DNA from: Earliella scabrosa
Taxonomy: Eukaryota; Basidiomycota; Agaricomycetes; Polyporales; Polyporaceae
Direction: 5' to 3'
Assembly (NCBI GenBank): GCA_022605405.1
Contig: JABYQQ010000008.1
Span: forward strand, 1,736,001 to 1,800,000
DNA: 64,000 bases
In this document: positions 11,797 through 23,191 of the stretch, piece after piece
Numbering within the stretch: the first letter of the stretch is position 1
Layout of the letters: the number at the start of each line of letters is the position of its first letter
Position numbers and translations under genes: made by a program
Notes under the pieces: model-generated
What the model saw: only the letters and a program-made list of their open reading frames with translations
Told to the model about the DNA's origin: nothing
Databases searched by the model: none

Positions 11797-12340
11797 CGGA
11801 GCCCCGGAGCGATGGAAATCCCCCCCCATCATACGGAGATCGCGATCTCCATCACGGCCCGGCTGGAGACAGGTGTCTCCAGCTGGAGATCTCTGTCTCC
11901 AGCCGGGGCTGGTTGGAGTCGTCCTCGGCCTTCCCTTCGAGTGTACATACCAAACCGTGTCGAGGCGTGGATATGTACATTCGACAGCTGGAAGTCGTTG
12001 TTAACGGGCCAACTACCCTCGTGTGGCGGACTAGTGCTATGGGCGCTACCCGGACTAGGCCCATTCTGGCGTCTTGCTGAGCCTTCGCACAGGTCTCCGG
12101 CATGTCCTCTGTACTCAAGACAGCCTACAGAGGGTGGCTAGTAATGATATATTCGACAAATCCGAGAGTACAACAAGCTCAGAAATGCGACGGAGACAGC
12201 GTCTCTGGATGGAGAACATGTCTCCAGCTGGAGACACCGTCTCAAGCCGGTGATAGGCGGATCAATCAAGATCAAACCGGTTGGCCCGGAGGCTCCGGAG
12301 ATGTCCGTCTCCGTCTGGAGGAATACCGGGTTCCTGATGC
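11797..12340. repeat. Palindrome-rich repeat, possible MITE-like element
   Basis: The perfect 16-base palindrome GTCTCCAGCTGGAGAC lies at 12220-12235, and a near copy at 11875-11890. Their flanks mirror each other: CCGGCTGGAGACAGGTGTC on the left against CCGGCTTGAGACGGTGTC on the reverse complement of the right. Outer edges share GGACGGAG and CCGGAGC-like blocks in inverted orientation. This looks like subterminal inverted repeats of a small non-autonomous DNA element of about 540 bases; exact ends and target duplication could not be fixed. The rest of the 11221-12456 spacer contains nothing recognisable. Confidence 0.45.
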
Positions 12341-12456
12341 ACGCCTGAGGCTATCGCAAGTCGCAACGACAGCACGTCGTTCGCATACATAATTTACTCG
12401 ACAGGGACTTCTCGCACTTCTCCTTCCATCGCGCATCATCATCGCGCGTAAGCCAA

Positions 12457-14712
12457 TCACAGAGCCTTGACCTTCAACAGCATCTCGGGCTTCGTGCTCT
12501 CCAAACCCATCGTCGGGTAGATGACAGCGGAAGAATTCCACTCGATCGGTTTGTCGGTCAGTTCGAATGAGAAGTTGGTCAGGAGAACAGCCAGAACGAC
12601 CTCTGCTCGTCAGGTCAGCAACGCGCATTGGAGTAAATTAGCATCGACGATAACGCACTCATCTCGAGTTGAGAAAACTTGAAACCGCTGTCCGAGTGGC
12701 GGCGTCAGTACGGTGTCCGATGTCGCCCACGAATCCATCACTTACATGCAAGATCGGACGCCGCCGGAGAATGTCATCCTGCAACAGGGGTCCGGTCAAT
12801 CAACCGAAGCCAGGCGTAGAAGAAAGGGGATGCTATACGCACAGGTTTGAATACACTCCGGGAATATGCGCCTCCTCCAGGACCTCCGGGAGCGGCGCGA
12901 GCCAGCGCTCGGGCTTCCATTCGCCTGCGTCCTCGCCCCAAAGCGCCTTGTTCTTGTTGCTCGCTTGGAAGTGTGAGAAGACAACGGCGCCTCTGGGTAC
13001 GACCACTTCGGTCCTGAGCTTCCCGTCGCGACCGCGGACGGGCTCGGAAAAGGGAAGAACGAGATCTTTGGTCGCACTAGAAGGATAAGAGGGACAAGGT
13101 CAGATGGCGAATGCAATACAGAAAGGGAGAAGACGCACGCGCGGCCCGAGAGCGTGACAGGAGCGAACAGACGCAGGGTCTCGCGGCAGACCGCATCGAG
13201 GTACGGGAGCTTCATGAGCGTGTCGTAGTCGAGATCAGTAGTGCCGCCATTAGTCGCCTCGACTAATTCGGCACGCAGTGTCTTCTGTGCATCAGGGTGG
13301 ATTGAGAGCTGATGCAAGATTCGCGAGAGTGCATTGGACGTCGTGTCCATGCCTGCAAGGATGAACGTCCTGGATCTGTGTGAGGGTCGAGCTCAAATAG
13401 GGGCAGCTTGTAAGCACGCACGAAGTCTGCGAGAGAATCTCTTCGTCCGTCATCTGCTCCGAGGGAGTGGCGGCCATGTTCGCCCTGACTACATTCCGAG
13501 ATCAGATCAGAGAGAGGATGATAGTCAGGGGACCGACACGCACGACAGATACTCATAATGTCCTTTCCTTCTCCGACCTCTGCTTTGATCGCCTCGTCTC
13601 CCATACGAAGAGCAGTCTTTCGCTGGTCGATGATCTCCTGCGCGCGTTTGAACATCGTGTCCGAGATGTCTAGAAGCCGCTGGAGCTCCTTGTGAGGGAC
13701 TAGGCGAAGAATGCGGCGAATAGTCTCGTTGGAGAACACGTAGGAGAGGTGCTCGATCGTAAACGCGAGCAGGCGTACTCGGGTCATTACAGGGCTGTCA
13801 GACAGTCAGCATACGTATCATAGGGGCGGTAAGAATCATCAAGGACTCACAAGAACAACTTCAGTGACTCCCCGTAGGCGTCGGCGGAGTCATCGGTGAA
13901 GTTGTCAAATGAGTATCCAAGACCGGCTTGTCCGAGCATCTCGAGAGTCGTGCGCCCGTTCCAGCCGTTCATATCGAGCACATCTGCCGAGCCGTCTTTG
14001 GGGAGTCGACTACGGATAGCCGCTTGGAGCTGATAGAATGGTCATTTAAGAGGAATCGGAGGCTACATCGAAGAGCATACCTTGTGTGCAACACCATAGA
14101 AGATATGGGGCATATTGCGGAGATGGGTAACCGAGAATACTGGGTTCAGGAGTTTCCTCTGCCTGCGATGTTGAGCACTGCGAGTTGACAGTACTCCGGG
14201 GCCTAGGAGGAACGTGAATGCGCTGTCAAGCCGTAAAAATCAGTGTGCGATGATGTATGTTGAGCATCACGCTGTACGCACTTGGATGGTGCGAGGCCTT
14301 TCTGGAGAAATTCCTGGTCCTTGATCAACATGCTGTGTAGAGCCTTGGGGTCATGGATGAGCACGATGCGTCGCTGCAGAAACGAAAGGTAAGCATTGTT
14401 ACTTGAGTCTGGTGGTTCGATAGACTGACACCCAGAATGCCCCGAATTCTAGACACGGGGCCGTACGTTTCGGCCAACTCGGCAAAGCGCTTCCAGCTCT
14501 GACGCCGACCAAACTCAAGCAAATTACCTAGAATACACAGTCAGCAATCGGTTTAAACCCGAATTATGGCAATTGCACTGACCCATGAAGAAAGACGAAG
14601 GGGGTGGCCCCGGTAGGTTATCGAGGTCGTAGGTAGTCAGGTAGTTGTGAAACACTCGCCATACTGCATAAAGTGCGGCCAAGGCCGACAGAGCAACGAC
14701 GACTGTAGACAT
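12457..14712 (-). CDS. Cytochrome P450 monooxygenase (copy 4)
   Basis: Complete P450 in about 12 exons. Anchor MSTVVVALSALAALYAVW, hinge LDNLPGPPPSS, RIVLIHDPKALHSMLIKDQ, HRRQRKLLNPVFS, I-helix AGMDTTSN, ETLR, PERW, haem loop FSGGVRSCIG with the usual Arg, FKFSQLEM, and C-terminus KPEMLLKVKAL. The start at 14712 has a TATA-like ACTATATC about 50 bases upstream. Close relative of plus-strand copies 6 and 7: even introns align (the intron after LAPSK starts GTGCGTACA in copies 4 and 7), pointing to a recent inverted duplication. Expected ER membrane location and need for a reductase partner follow from the family; substrate unknown. Confidence 0.94.
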
Positions 14713-14760
14713 CCCGGGTGTAGCGGGAGTGCTGAGAAGGTATCGGTGACGGTTGGGGCG

Positions 14761-14770
14761 ATGATATAGT
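14761..14770 (-). promoter_or_regulatory. TATA-like box of P450 copy 4
   Basis: ACTATATCAT on the minus strand about 50 bases upstream of the ATG at 14712. Confidence 0.35.
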
Positions 14771-15611
14771 TGGGCGGAGATGCTGCGGGGCGCTGGTCAC
14801 GACAGTTGATTGCCCACCGGTTGCCCACCGGCTTCCGACTACTGTTTTCTATAGCTAGGGTTTCCCATGGACCGGGAACTGTACGGATCGGAGGAACCGC
14901 AGCTACCCAACCGCACAACTTTCCTCTTCGGTTGGTGATGACGAGCGGGGCGTGGCCGCGTCACTGTTACTGGGTGTCACTGTGCACGCGAACCCTGGTT
15001 GGAGTCGTCGTATCGCAGCCAAGACATACCTCTCGCAATCCTAGTTGATTGTTGTGTATGATAAATCTGCGCAATTCCGCAGACGGGAGACCTCAGACGG
15101 AGTCGACGAGGTTGCGTTCCGAGTCGCGACGAGTCGGCGCCACCAGTGCCACCAGGAACACGACCGTGACCGGCGTGACGTCGATGTTTCATTAGCGCGC
15201 AATGCGTAGTTTAGGGCAGGTCGCTTGTGCTGTTCTAACCCACTGCCAACTCCGAATCCGAGTAAAGCCGACCGAAGAACTACAAACTATAGTATAGAGT
15301 GACCCAGTTTGAACCCACTTCTTCTATTCCTTCCCCTAGGCCCTCTTCTCTCCGCAATGCGGAAGAAGATGCCCCAAACGCGTACGTAGGCGGCCTGACA
15401 TGCGAACTCCGAGATGGCCGACCCGACGCTCACTTCTGTGATCTGACAGTTTGCCGGTCGAACAACTGCCACAAGATCAAAGTCAAAGTTCCCGGGCCCC
15501 GAGGTACATATATAGATTACAGATTGCGACACACTCGTAGAACCAATGTTTGAAAATCAGCCGAAGGGACCGCAGATCCAGGAAGAGCAAAGATCCTGCT
15601 GTATACATCTC
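14771..15611. other. Intergenic spacer between P450 copies 4 and 5
   Basis: About 840 bases. A plus-strand frame near 15380-15490 reads GGLTCELRDG...HFCDLTVC, weakly reminiscent of a protein-coding fragment, but no family could be named. Nothing else was recognised. Confidence 0.35.
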
Positions 15612-17868
15612 TTACAGCAACCTGACCTTAAGCAGCATCTCCGGCTTCGTACTTTCCTCACCCATAGTCGGGTAGTTGACCGACGATGAGTTCCAGGTAA
15701 TTGTCTGGTCCGTCAACTCGAAGGCGAAGCGGGTAAGCAGCACGGACAAGTAGATCTCTGCAGCGAGAAGCGAAACAGTCAGCAATGATTTGTCGGCTGC
15801 CGGGAGACCGAACCAACACGTACTCATCTCCAGCTCCGAGAACTTGAACCCGCTGCTATTACGTCAGTCCCATTATGTTCGGCACTGCAGAGACGAGTCG
15901 ACTCACATGCATGAACGGGGACCAGCAGAGAATGTCAATCTAGCGGCGACGTGAGTCAAAACCAATGCACAAGTTCAGACCACTCCGAGTGCCGAGGAAC
16001 GTACATGTTAGAGTAAACGCTCGGCAGATGCGCTTCCTCCACAGCTGCGGGAAGCGGCGCAAGCCAGCGTTCGGGCTTCCACTCGTCCGCATCCTCTCCC
16101 CACAGCTCCTTGTTGCAGTTACTGGCTTGTATGTGTGGGAGAATGTGCGTGCCCCTGGGAATGACGAGCTCGTGTATCATGCTACCATCGCGGCCTCGCA
16201 CGGGGTGGGACAGGGGCAGAGCGATGTCTCTCGCGGTACTGTTCATACGGTCAGCCACCCTGCATTCCATACGCTTAGAACGTGGACGTACGAGCGAATG
16301 GTGAGAGTCACGGGGGATCGGGCCCGCAACGTTTCTCGAATGACGGCGTCGAGATATGGAAGTTTCATGAGATCGTCGAAGTCGAGATCGGTCGCTCCGC
16401 CGTGTGTCGCCTCGAGAAGCTCGGAGCGCAGTTTCTCTTGTACCAACGGATGTTCCGCGAGAAGCGCGAGAATGCGCGACAGCGCGTTCGACGTGGTGTC
16501 CATCCCCGCCAGAATGAACGTGCTATTGAATGGAGATTGAGTGTGGTGCAAATACGTCCAAAGGATGACTTACGACATCTGTGCTAGGATCTCCTCGTCA
16601 GACATCTTCTCGTTCGCCGAAGCAGCCATGTTCGCTTTCACTTATCGTGAACCACATGAGCGCAAGGCACCGTGGTAGATGTCAGAGCACTTACAGCAAA
16701 TGCTCATTATGTCCTTGCCCCCGCCGGCTTGATGGTCGAGTGCGCCGTTGCCCTCACTAAGGAGCGCCCGTTTCCGCTCGTTGATGATCTCCTGAGAGCG
16801 GCGTACCATGGTGTCCGAGATCGCTACCACCTTCTGAACACGAGCCAATGGGATTTTTTGCAGTATCTTCCTGAGAACCCGATCGGAAAAGAACCTAGAG
16901 GCATATTGTACCAAAAGACCTGCAACACCGATTCCTTCAAGCGCAGGGCTGGGCGTAATTGTCCGTTAGATCTGAGAGTACGTGAATGTTGGCACGGATG
17001 ACTCACAAGAACATCTTCAGGGACTCTCCATACGCGTCAGAGCACTCTCCGGAAAAGTCGTCAAATGAGTATCCCAGTCCTGCCTGGCCGAGCATCTCGA
17101 GAGTCGTGCGTGAGTTCCAGCCGTTCATGTCCAGTACCCCAGCAGTGCCATCTGTGGGCAGACGACTCTGAATTGCGCTTTTTACCTGCATGAGGAATAA
17201 GATAATGGTGTTCATTCCTTAAGGCTCTTACTCACCTTGTGTGCGACGGAGTAGAAGATCCGACTCATCTCCCGCAAATGCGACGGGGCGAAGACGGGGT
17301 TAAGAAGCTTCCGCTGTCTCCGGTGGTCCGCCTTGTCGACTATGGCAAAGACTCCGGGTCCAAGTAGGATCTTCAGAATGCTGAAAGTATCAGACATCTT
17401 CAGCCATCCTCCACGCCAACAGATAGGGGTCTCGACGCACTTCGAGGGGGAATTGTTCTTCGGGAAGGATTCTTGCTCCTTGACGAAGACAGCATACAAT
17501 ACCTTCGGGTCATGTACTACGATCAATCGCATCTGACCATCAAGTCAACTCATCTCCCAGAACGCGCGCTGCATAAAAAGCCTTACCCGGAGGAAGCTGA
17601 GCACGACGGAAACGGGTCCGTATGTTTGAGCGAGAGAAGCCCATTCTTTCCAAGCTTGCCGACTGCCGAGCTCTCGAGCGCTGCCTACCACGGTCATCGT
17701 CAGTGTGAGCGTCAGGACATCTCGTGAGGACCACGAACCTAGGATAAAAGATGTTGGAGGCGGCCCAGGGAGGTTATCGAATGGATATGTGACCAGGTAG
17801 TCATGGAACACCTTCCATAGGATCCAGAAAACGCTGGAAAGCACGACTATGGATACGAGTGTGTCCAT
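15612..17868 (-). CDS. Cytochrome P450 monooxygenase (copy 5)
   Basis: Complete P450 in about 12 exons: anchor MDTLVSIVVLSSVFWILW, hinge FDNLPGPPPTS, HRRQRKLLNPVFA, GLGYSFDDF, I-helix AGMDTTSN, K-helix ETLR, PERW, haem loop FSAGPRSCIG, FKFSELEM and a last exon ending KPEMLLKVRLL. An in-frame Met exists 30 bases upstream at 17898. 17868 was chosen because all paralogues start directly at the hydrophobic anchor. It is a distinct type from copies 3/4/6/7 (NEKMSDEEILAQMS instead of SEQMTDEEILSQTS; RSPVTLTIRS after ETLR). The truncated plus-strand copy at 34160 and the relic at 39288 derive from this type. Substrate unknown. Confidence 0.92.
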
Positions 17869-18821
17869 TGCCGCTTTGGTGATTTGGGTAGGAAACAATA
17901 CGGAGGGCGCGACGTTGACGATGTTGAGGCGTCGGCGATCCTTACATACATAGGTTACAAGGCTGTGGCGGCGCGCGCTCGCAACCTGGACCGTGGACGT
18001 CTCTTATGACACGTGCACAAGTCGAGATCAAGACAATCATACCGCGGGTGCACAGCATCGTCTAGTTGCCGGAACTGTCGCTGCGCCCGCAGGCAGTCTC
18101 TCTCCTGACTGCGCATTGCGCAGACGTGGGGAGACGTGGGGAGACTGTACTATGTAGACGTGGTTGAGTGGATGATCTGGACGCACCGGTTCCATGGGAA
18201 GACACCACTCGTTGAAGTTACAAGGCCTTCAATGGGACTCGGTCGAGCTACTTACCGTCTCGGACTCTCGGTCACACGAAGTCAACGATGTGTCAAGACG
18301 CTGCGGAGTTGATGGGCTCAGGACCTGGCCACGTGTGGCACGTTCAGTATATCAGCGTGAGCTTGTCGGATATTTAAGTACTTACCAGTTCCTGAGGGAG
18401 TGTGGCAGCAGCCGCGTGCACTGGGATTGGATACGAGGAGGAGGCAAGAATTGTAGTGAGTAGCCCAAGCTCAACTATCGACGCGGCTGGACGAGACTGG
18501 GCACCAGGAGGTTCGTTCGACTTTGGACTCGGACTCGAAGGGCGGCAAAGCGGGCCGAACCACGTGGTTGGCTAAGCCAGAGGGCTGTCGGCGTCTCACC
18601 TCACTGAGTCACTCCAAGTCTCCAACGGCGCGGCCATGGTACCACAGGTAACTGGTAAGAAAGATATGCCCACCGCGGATGCACTACTACACTTAGTCTT
18701 TCCGCCTTTTGTACATCACCCACAGTAAAATCCCTCGTTAGCTTCCACGATCCTACTGCCATCAATGATGGTGGTAGGGATGCGCTCCGACTGTTTCGGA
18801 GCTACGCACTACCCCTGAATG
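17869..18821. other. Intergenic spacer upstream of P450 copy 5
   Basis: About 950 bases of AT/GC-mixed DNA; I see no gene, repeat or RNA in it. It ends at the target-site duplication of the TIR element at 18827. Confidence 0.45.
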
Positions 18822-18826
18822 TTCAT

Positions 18827-19866
18827 CCCCAGTGAAAAGTCCGTCTGCGCCCTGCCGCCGCCAAACGCCACGGTACGCCAGCGCCAAAATCCAGCCGCGC
18901 CAGGCTGCCATTATCCGCGGCGGCGCCCCAGAGGGTGCTTCGCGCGCGTCATCCGCGCTGTTCGACGTGCGTTCCAGGGCGGTCGACGTCGCGACAACAC
19001 GCAACATGTGTCTAAGCTACGTGCAAACTGGCGGCGAGACGAACAGGATTCGCTCCCACGCGTGCTCGCTCGACACATCGCTGTTGCGTCGACCCATACA
19101 GACGCGCAAGCGCTCGCGCACCACCGCGCACACCGCGATGATGTCATGCGCGCGGACTTGGGACACATTCACGCTGCAGTCGCTGTGCCCTTCTTCTCAC
19201 TCTTCCATCATCTGCTCGTCTCTTGCCCTCTTCTCTACTAGGCTATCCTTTTACTAGATCCTTGTATTCGACGTGAGACAGGTGAGTACATGCAATGGTA
19301 CAACATCAAGTGACATGGGAGGACGGAGACCCTGGCGGAGGGGACTAGGAGGGCAGGATTGGGGCGGATGGGAGCATTGCGGAGGGGGCGAAGTGAGTGG
19401 GAGGGGCTAGGAAATGGAGATCGCGGGTGCGGGTGCAGGCGAGGCAGGAGGGAGTGGGGAACGGAGGGAGAGGAGAGGGCGCGGGGAGAGGGGGGAGGGC
19501 GCGGGGAGAGGGGGGAGAGGGGAGAAGACTGGCGGGGAGGCGTGGCGGAGAGCAGGAGGGGAGGGGTACGGCGGGAGCAGGGGCGCATGCGAGTGGTGGG
19601 CGATCGCTGCTGTATGTACGGTGTCTGGCTCTGTACGCCATTGTACGCGCCTAGAAAGGCAATGCAAAGCAAATTTGGCGCGAGCGTACGATGGCAGAAA
19701 ATGGCGGAACGGGTTGACAGGTCAGCAGATGAGGACAGACTGTGGCGGAGGACGGCGGACGAGCGTGCTTCTTTTTCCGCCAACACTGGCCACCATGAGC
19801 CACGGTAGGCCATCGCGGCCATTGGCAGCTGGGAGCGGCGGGGCGCGGACGGACTTTTCACTGGGG
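18827..19866. mobile_element. 1.04 kb TIR element with 5-bp target duplication
   Basis: Terminal inverted repeats begin CCCCAGTGAAAAGTCCGTC and continue GCGCCC-GCCGC with single mismatches, over about 31-33 bases at 18827-18859 and, reversed, 19834-19866. TTCAT flanks both ends (18822-18826 and 19867-19871). No transposase was recognised; the interior is a GC-rich stretch and a purine-rich block, so this is a non-autonomous (MITE-like) element. The CAGTG near the tip recalls hAT ends, but an 8-bp duplication is not seen, so superfamily is open. It sits immediately upstream of the TMEM19-like gene, where it may affect that gene's promoter. Confidence 0.75.
19481..19520 (+). repeat. Tandem 20-base purine repeat inside the TIR element
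   Basis: Two adjacent copies of a 20-base GCGGGGAGAGGGGGGAG-type unit within a roughly 250-base G/A-rich strand (19320-19590). Long G runs could form quadruplex structures; this is inference. Confidence 0.6.
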
Positions 19867-19963
19867 TTCATCCTCAGCCCGGCGCCGCTTGAAACTATTG
19901 AGGCATCGCGCGCAGCGTCCAACTTGCTCGTCAACGTCGAGTCGAGTCGACCCTACTCCAGCA

Positions 19964-21083
19964 ATGAATCTGCAGCTTCCGTTTGGCACGCCGCTTGTCC
20001 TAGCCTTACTGCTCTCGTCCCATGGCCTCCGGAAACGCTCTCTGTCACCCTCTGGCGCTGTCGCCGCATTCGTCGTCGGATACACGATGATGGCCGTTCC
20101 GCTCATCGCGTTCGGTGTATCTCTCATTGTCTTCTACCTCACGGGCTCGCGCGCGACGAAAGTTGGGAAGGTGCTGAAGAACAAGTTGGAGGAGGGCCAT
20201 CAGGATGCGGGATACAGAAATGCTGCTCAGGTACTCTGCAATTCCCTCTCTGCTGCAATCGCTGCCCTGCTTTGGAGCGCGTTGTACGAGCCAGGCTCGT
20301 GGGCTGCTAGGCTTCTTGCCAGTGCGAACGTGAATGCTGGCGCGAAGGTACCGTATGCGCTGGATGGGTGGTGCCCACTCACGCCCCCTCCTGCTGCCTC
20401 CCTGAGTCGAACACTCATATTTGTTATGCTTGGGTGAGTTATTATACTTGTACCTTGTACATCTGGACCCAGTAGTCAATGCCTATCTACGCAGACACTT
20501 TGCTTGCTGTTTGGGAGATACCCTTGCATCGGAGCTCGGCATCCTCTCGCGCTCTCCTCCTATTCTCATTACAACTCTGAAGCCCGTACCCCCGGGGACG
20601 AACGGAGGATTGTCCACCATGGGCACCCTTTCCTCGCTTGCAGGAGGACTTGTCATGGGGCTCACTGCCGCCCTGTCGCTGATCTGGCAGAGTACAGCCT
20701 GCCGGGCTCAGTGGATGACGATCGTCCCCCAATTGCTCTTATGGGGCACCTTTGCTGGCGGTCTCGGTTCCCTGGTATGTTCAAGGCATTGTTTCACCTT
20801 CCCGAGTAGATCTGAATCATAGGCGCATGACAGCTCGACTCGTTACTTGGCGCGACTCTCCAGTGCACGCGCTACCTGAACGACACGAAGCGAATCGTGA
20901 CCGACGAGGGTGGTGCGCCTGCGCCAGGGGCGGATGTGAAAGTCATCAGTGGCTTCGACCTGTTGACGAACAATCAGGTACGCCTTGTGCTCTGTTGGGC
21001 TCCTCGGCTATGCTTATGTGTCGTGATAGGTAAACCTCATATCGTCTATCACTACTGCGGTTCTCCTAGGTTTGGTAGCATGA
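19964..21083 (+). CDS. TMEM19/DUF92 family membrane protein
   Basis: Four exons: about 19964-20433, from 20494, from 20833, and 21030-21083. The joined product is about 330 residues and rich in hydrophobic segments. Family hallmarks are the first block [20 protein letters not shown], the [15 protein letters not shown] stretch, and the central [12 protein letters not shown]...[18 protein letters not shown] followed by a glycine-rich membrane helix ([10 protein letters not shown]). The final exon encodes [20 protein letters not shown]92 proteins are multi-pass membrane proteins; some relatives are phytol/prenol-type kinases, but the fungal member's reaction is not established. The start at 19964 lies only about 90 bases from the TIR element, so the native promoter must be short or partly within the element. 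Confidence 0.88.
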
Positions 21084-21526
21084 GAACACCGCGTCCATGT
21101 TCGTTCTTCCGTATGGAGTATGTTGTCCTTCACTTCACCCTACCTATAGTTACATGTGCCATTGCGAATGATCCAGGACATACTCACCAATCCAAGAGTC
21201 CGTAGAAACGTCTGTGAATCCGGATGATGTCGTGGAATGAATCAATTCCATTCCTTGTTGTATCCGACGTATGTGTCAGTCGGTCTGCGCCTGCGAAGCG
21301 ACGTAATGTCGGGGACTAGGCGAGATGACTCAAATGACCAGCTTCGACGCACACTCCATCTTGTGCGAGATCACCACGCAGTGCATCGCGAACATCCGGG
21401 TGGACACCACGTGTAGCGCAGCGTGGATTACAGGTGGTGCTTGAACGGAAGCAGTAGTCCCTCAGGTCGGGATGGTATGTGCTGCTCTTCCTTCTCATCC
21501 CCCAGCATACCCCAGAAGCCCACATT
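21084..21526. other. Intergenic spacer
   Basis: About 440 bases between the TMEM19-like gene and the F-box gene; no recognisable features. Confidence 0.4.
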
Positions 21527-23191
21527 ATGGAGAGTCGCCACTCACAACTCGACAGTGACCCAGCAGACGCAAGGATTCGTCCGCATTCAGATGATGCCAT
21601 TCCCACTCACAGGGCGTTACGGCTCATTCTGCTGAAGGGCAGGAGACTGGCCAACATGCAGACCCCGATTAACAAGTTGTCCGATGACATTCTGTCGTAC
21701 CTCTTGCTTCGGGTACCCTGCGACTTCGGGAAAACTCGCTCGTACCTCCTGAGAGTTTGTCATCGATGGCGCGAGGTCCTCTACCACCTGCCGTCGTTTT
21801 GGCAACATATCCGCGTCCATCGCCGTTCAGAATGGCTCGAATTATGTCTCGCGCGTTGCGCAGGTGCGCCTGCCGACATCGAGTTCCACCTAGACGACAG
21901 CGAAGAATTCCCCATGCATGCCATACCACCCCTTCTGTTGCGCTATGTGCACACTATACGCTCTCTCACCTTCTTCATCATCAAACGGCCTAAAGTTTGG
22001 GAGTCGTGGACGGCACACGTGCTCACACAGACTCCGATGTCGGTTTTGGAGATGCTCAGCGTGAAGGTGACCACCTCGTACGGAGCTGATGGCCTTCAGC
22101 TTGACATTCCACTCGATCGAGTACCAGCACTCAGAGATCTGAGACTGAACAACGCCATCGTGTTCCCAACGACTCTACCCCTGACGCTGCGCACACTGAA
22201 GATGTATAGGTGCGAGTGGTCGATACCCTTGCTCAAATTCCTGAATATGCTGGAAGCGTGCACCGCACTCGAGCACATCCTCTTCAAGGATTCCCTGTCC
22301 AAGTTGACAAACATCCAAGATCTTGGGCATCCTCTCCTGCGGTCGCCAGTCCGGCTGCAGCGAGTTCGCAAACTCACCATAATCGACGTAGACAAGGGTA
22401 CTATGTATCCTCAAATCCTTCGGCACTTCCGCTTTCCCGCCGTCGTCGACCTGAAGCTCCATCAGCGTGAGGTGTTCTTCCAGTTCCACCTCGTTCCGTA
22501 TCTCCTCCCTCCCGATTCGTCCTCCACCTTCCCCCTTCTCATTCATCCCACGTCCTTCACACATGCGACCGTCGGCGGTCATGGAGACAGCACGTACTCC
22601 ATCGCACTCCACAACCCCAGCAACCCCGACCGCAAGCTCACACTGTCGATCCGCAACTTTGAACCACGAATCGTCGGTGACTATGCGTTCAGGGACCTCA
22701 TCGCCCTCCGCGGGTTCCTGATCACAAGCCTCGTACTCTGCAACACCGTTGTACGCGAGCATGTCAGTGACGAGCATAAGCAAGAGTGGCGCGATTTCAC
22801 GGCCCAGGTTGCGTCGCTCGAACACCTCGAGATCCGGGATTGGCAACACCCCGCAGTCCTTTGGGCGTGCCTGCGGGCAGCATCGACGGAAGACGGAGTG
22901 TGCTGGCCGAGGCTGGTCTCCGTGACGATGTCCGACATGAAGTGGGTGGACGCGGAGACGTTGGAGCTCGCCACGAGCGTGCTGCGTGAGCGCGCCGAGC
23001 GCGGGTCGCACCTCGACACACTCTCGCTGAGTGTGAGGTATCCTACCAGCGAGGAGTACATTGACGAGACGCATACCGAGGAGGAGTACGAGAACATTCG
23101 TTCCAGATATATGGCGCGTTTGGCAGAGATCGTGCCCACGGTCAACTTCACCAGATGTGGCGCCAACTCGGGAGCTTCAGACGATCTCTAG
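21527..23191 (+). CDS. F-box/LRR-like protein
   Basis: A single long exon of about 550 residues. An F-box motif lies at INKLSDDILSYLLL...LLRVCHRWREVLYHLPSFWQHI, followed by a leucine-rich region with regularly spaced leucines (LRDLRLNNAIVF, LRTLKMYRCEW, LEHLEIRDWQ), as in agaricomycete F-box proteins. The likely role is substrate adaptor of an SCF (Skp1-cullin-F-box) ubiquitin ligase; the target is unknown. Candidate starts are 21479, 21527 and 21656. The last is directly before the F-box and is equally possible. The C-terminus ends in an acidic TEEEYENIRSRYMARLAEIV segment. Confidence 0.75.
   Translation: MESRHSQLDSDPADARIRPHSDDAIPTHRALRLILLKGRRLANMQTPINKLSDDILSYLLLRVPCDFGKTRSYLLRVCHRWREVLYHLPSFWQHIRVHRRSEWLELCLARCAGAPADIEFHLDDSEEFPMHAIPPLLLRYVHTIRSLTFFIIKRPKVWESWTAHVLTQTPMSVLEMLSVKVTTSYGADGLQLDIPLDRVPALRDLRLNNAIVFPTTLPLTLRTLKMYRCEWSIPLLKFLNMLEACTALEHILFKDSLSKLTNIQDLGHPLLRSPVRLQRVRKLTIIDVDKGTMYPQILRHFRFPAVVDLKLHQREVFFQFHLVPYLLPPDSSSTFPLLIHPTSFTHATVGGHGDSTYSIALHNPSNPDRKLTLSIRNFEPRIVGDYAFRDLIALRGFLITSLVLCNTVVREHVSDEHKQEWRDFTAQVASLEHLEIRDWQHPAVLWACLRAASTEDGVCWPRLVSVTMSDMKWVDAETLELATSVLRERAERGSHLDTLSLSVRYPTSEEYIDETHTEEEYENIRSRYMARLAEIVPTVNFTRCGANSGASDDL

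Noticed and set aside
1..17868. P450 array as a secondary-metabolite gene cluster
   Set aside because: No terpene cyclase, polyketide synthase, NRPS, prenyltransferase or pathway regulator seen; repeated paralogues fit local gene family expansion better.
18827..19866. Assigning the 1.04 kb element to the hAT superfamily
   Set aside because: CAGTG near the tip suggests it, but the flanking duplication is 5 bases (TTCAT) rather than 8 and the inverted repeat extends outside CAGTG.
19238..20310. Frames of 207 and 298 codons on opposite strands around 19.2-20.3 kb
   Set aside because: Lie largely in the purine-rich tract of the TIR element; Pro/Ser or Gly/Arg runs without any domain.
22175..23074. 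299-codon minus-strand frame
   Set aside because: Antisense to the F-box gene, no domain.
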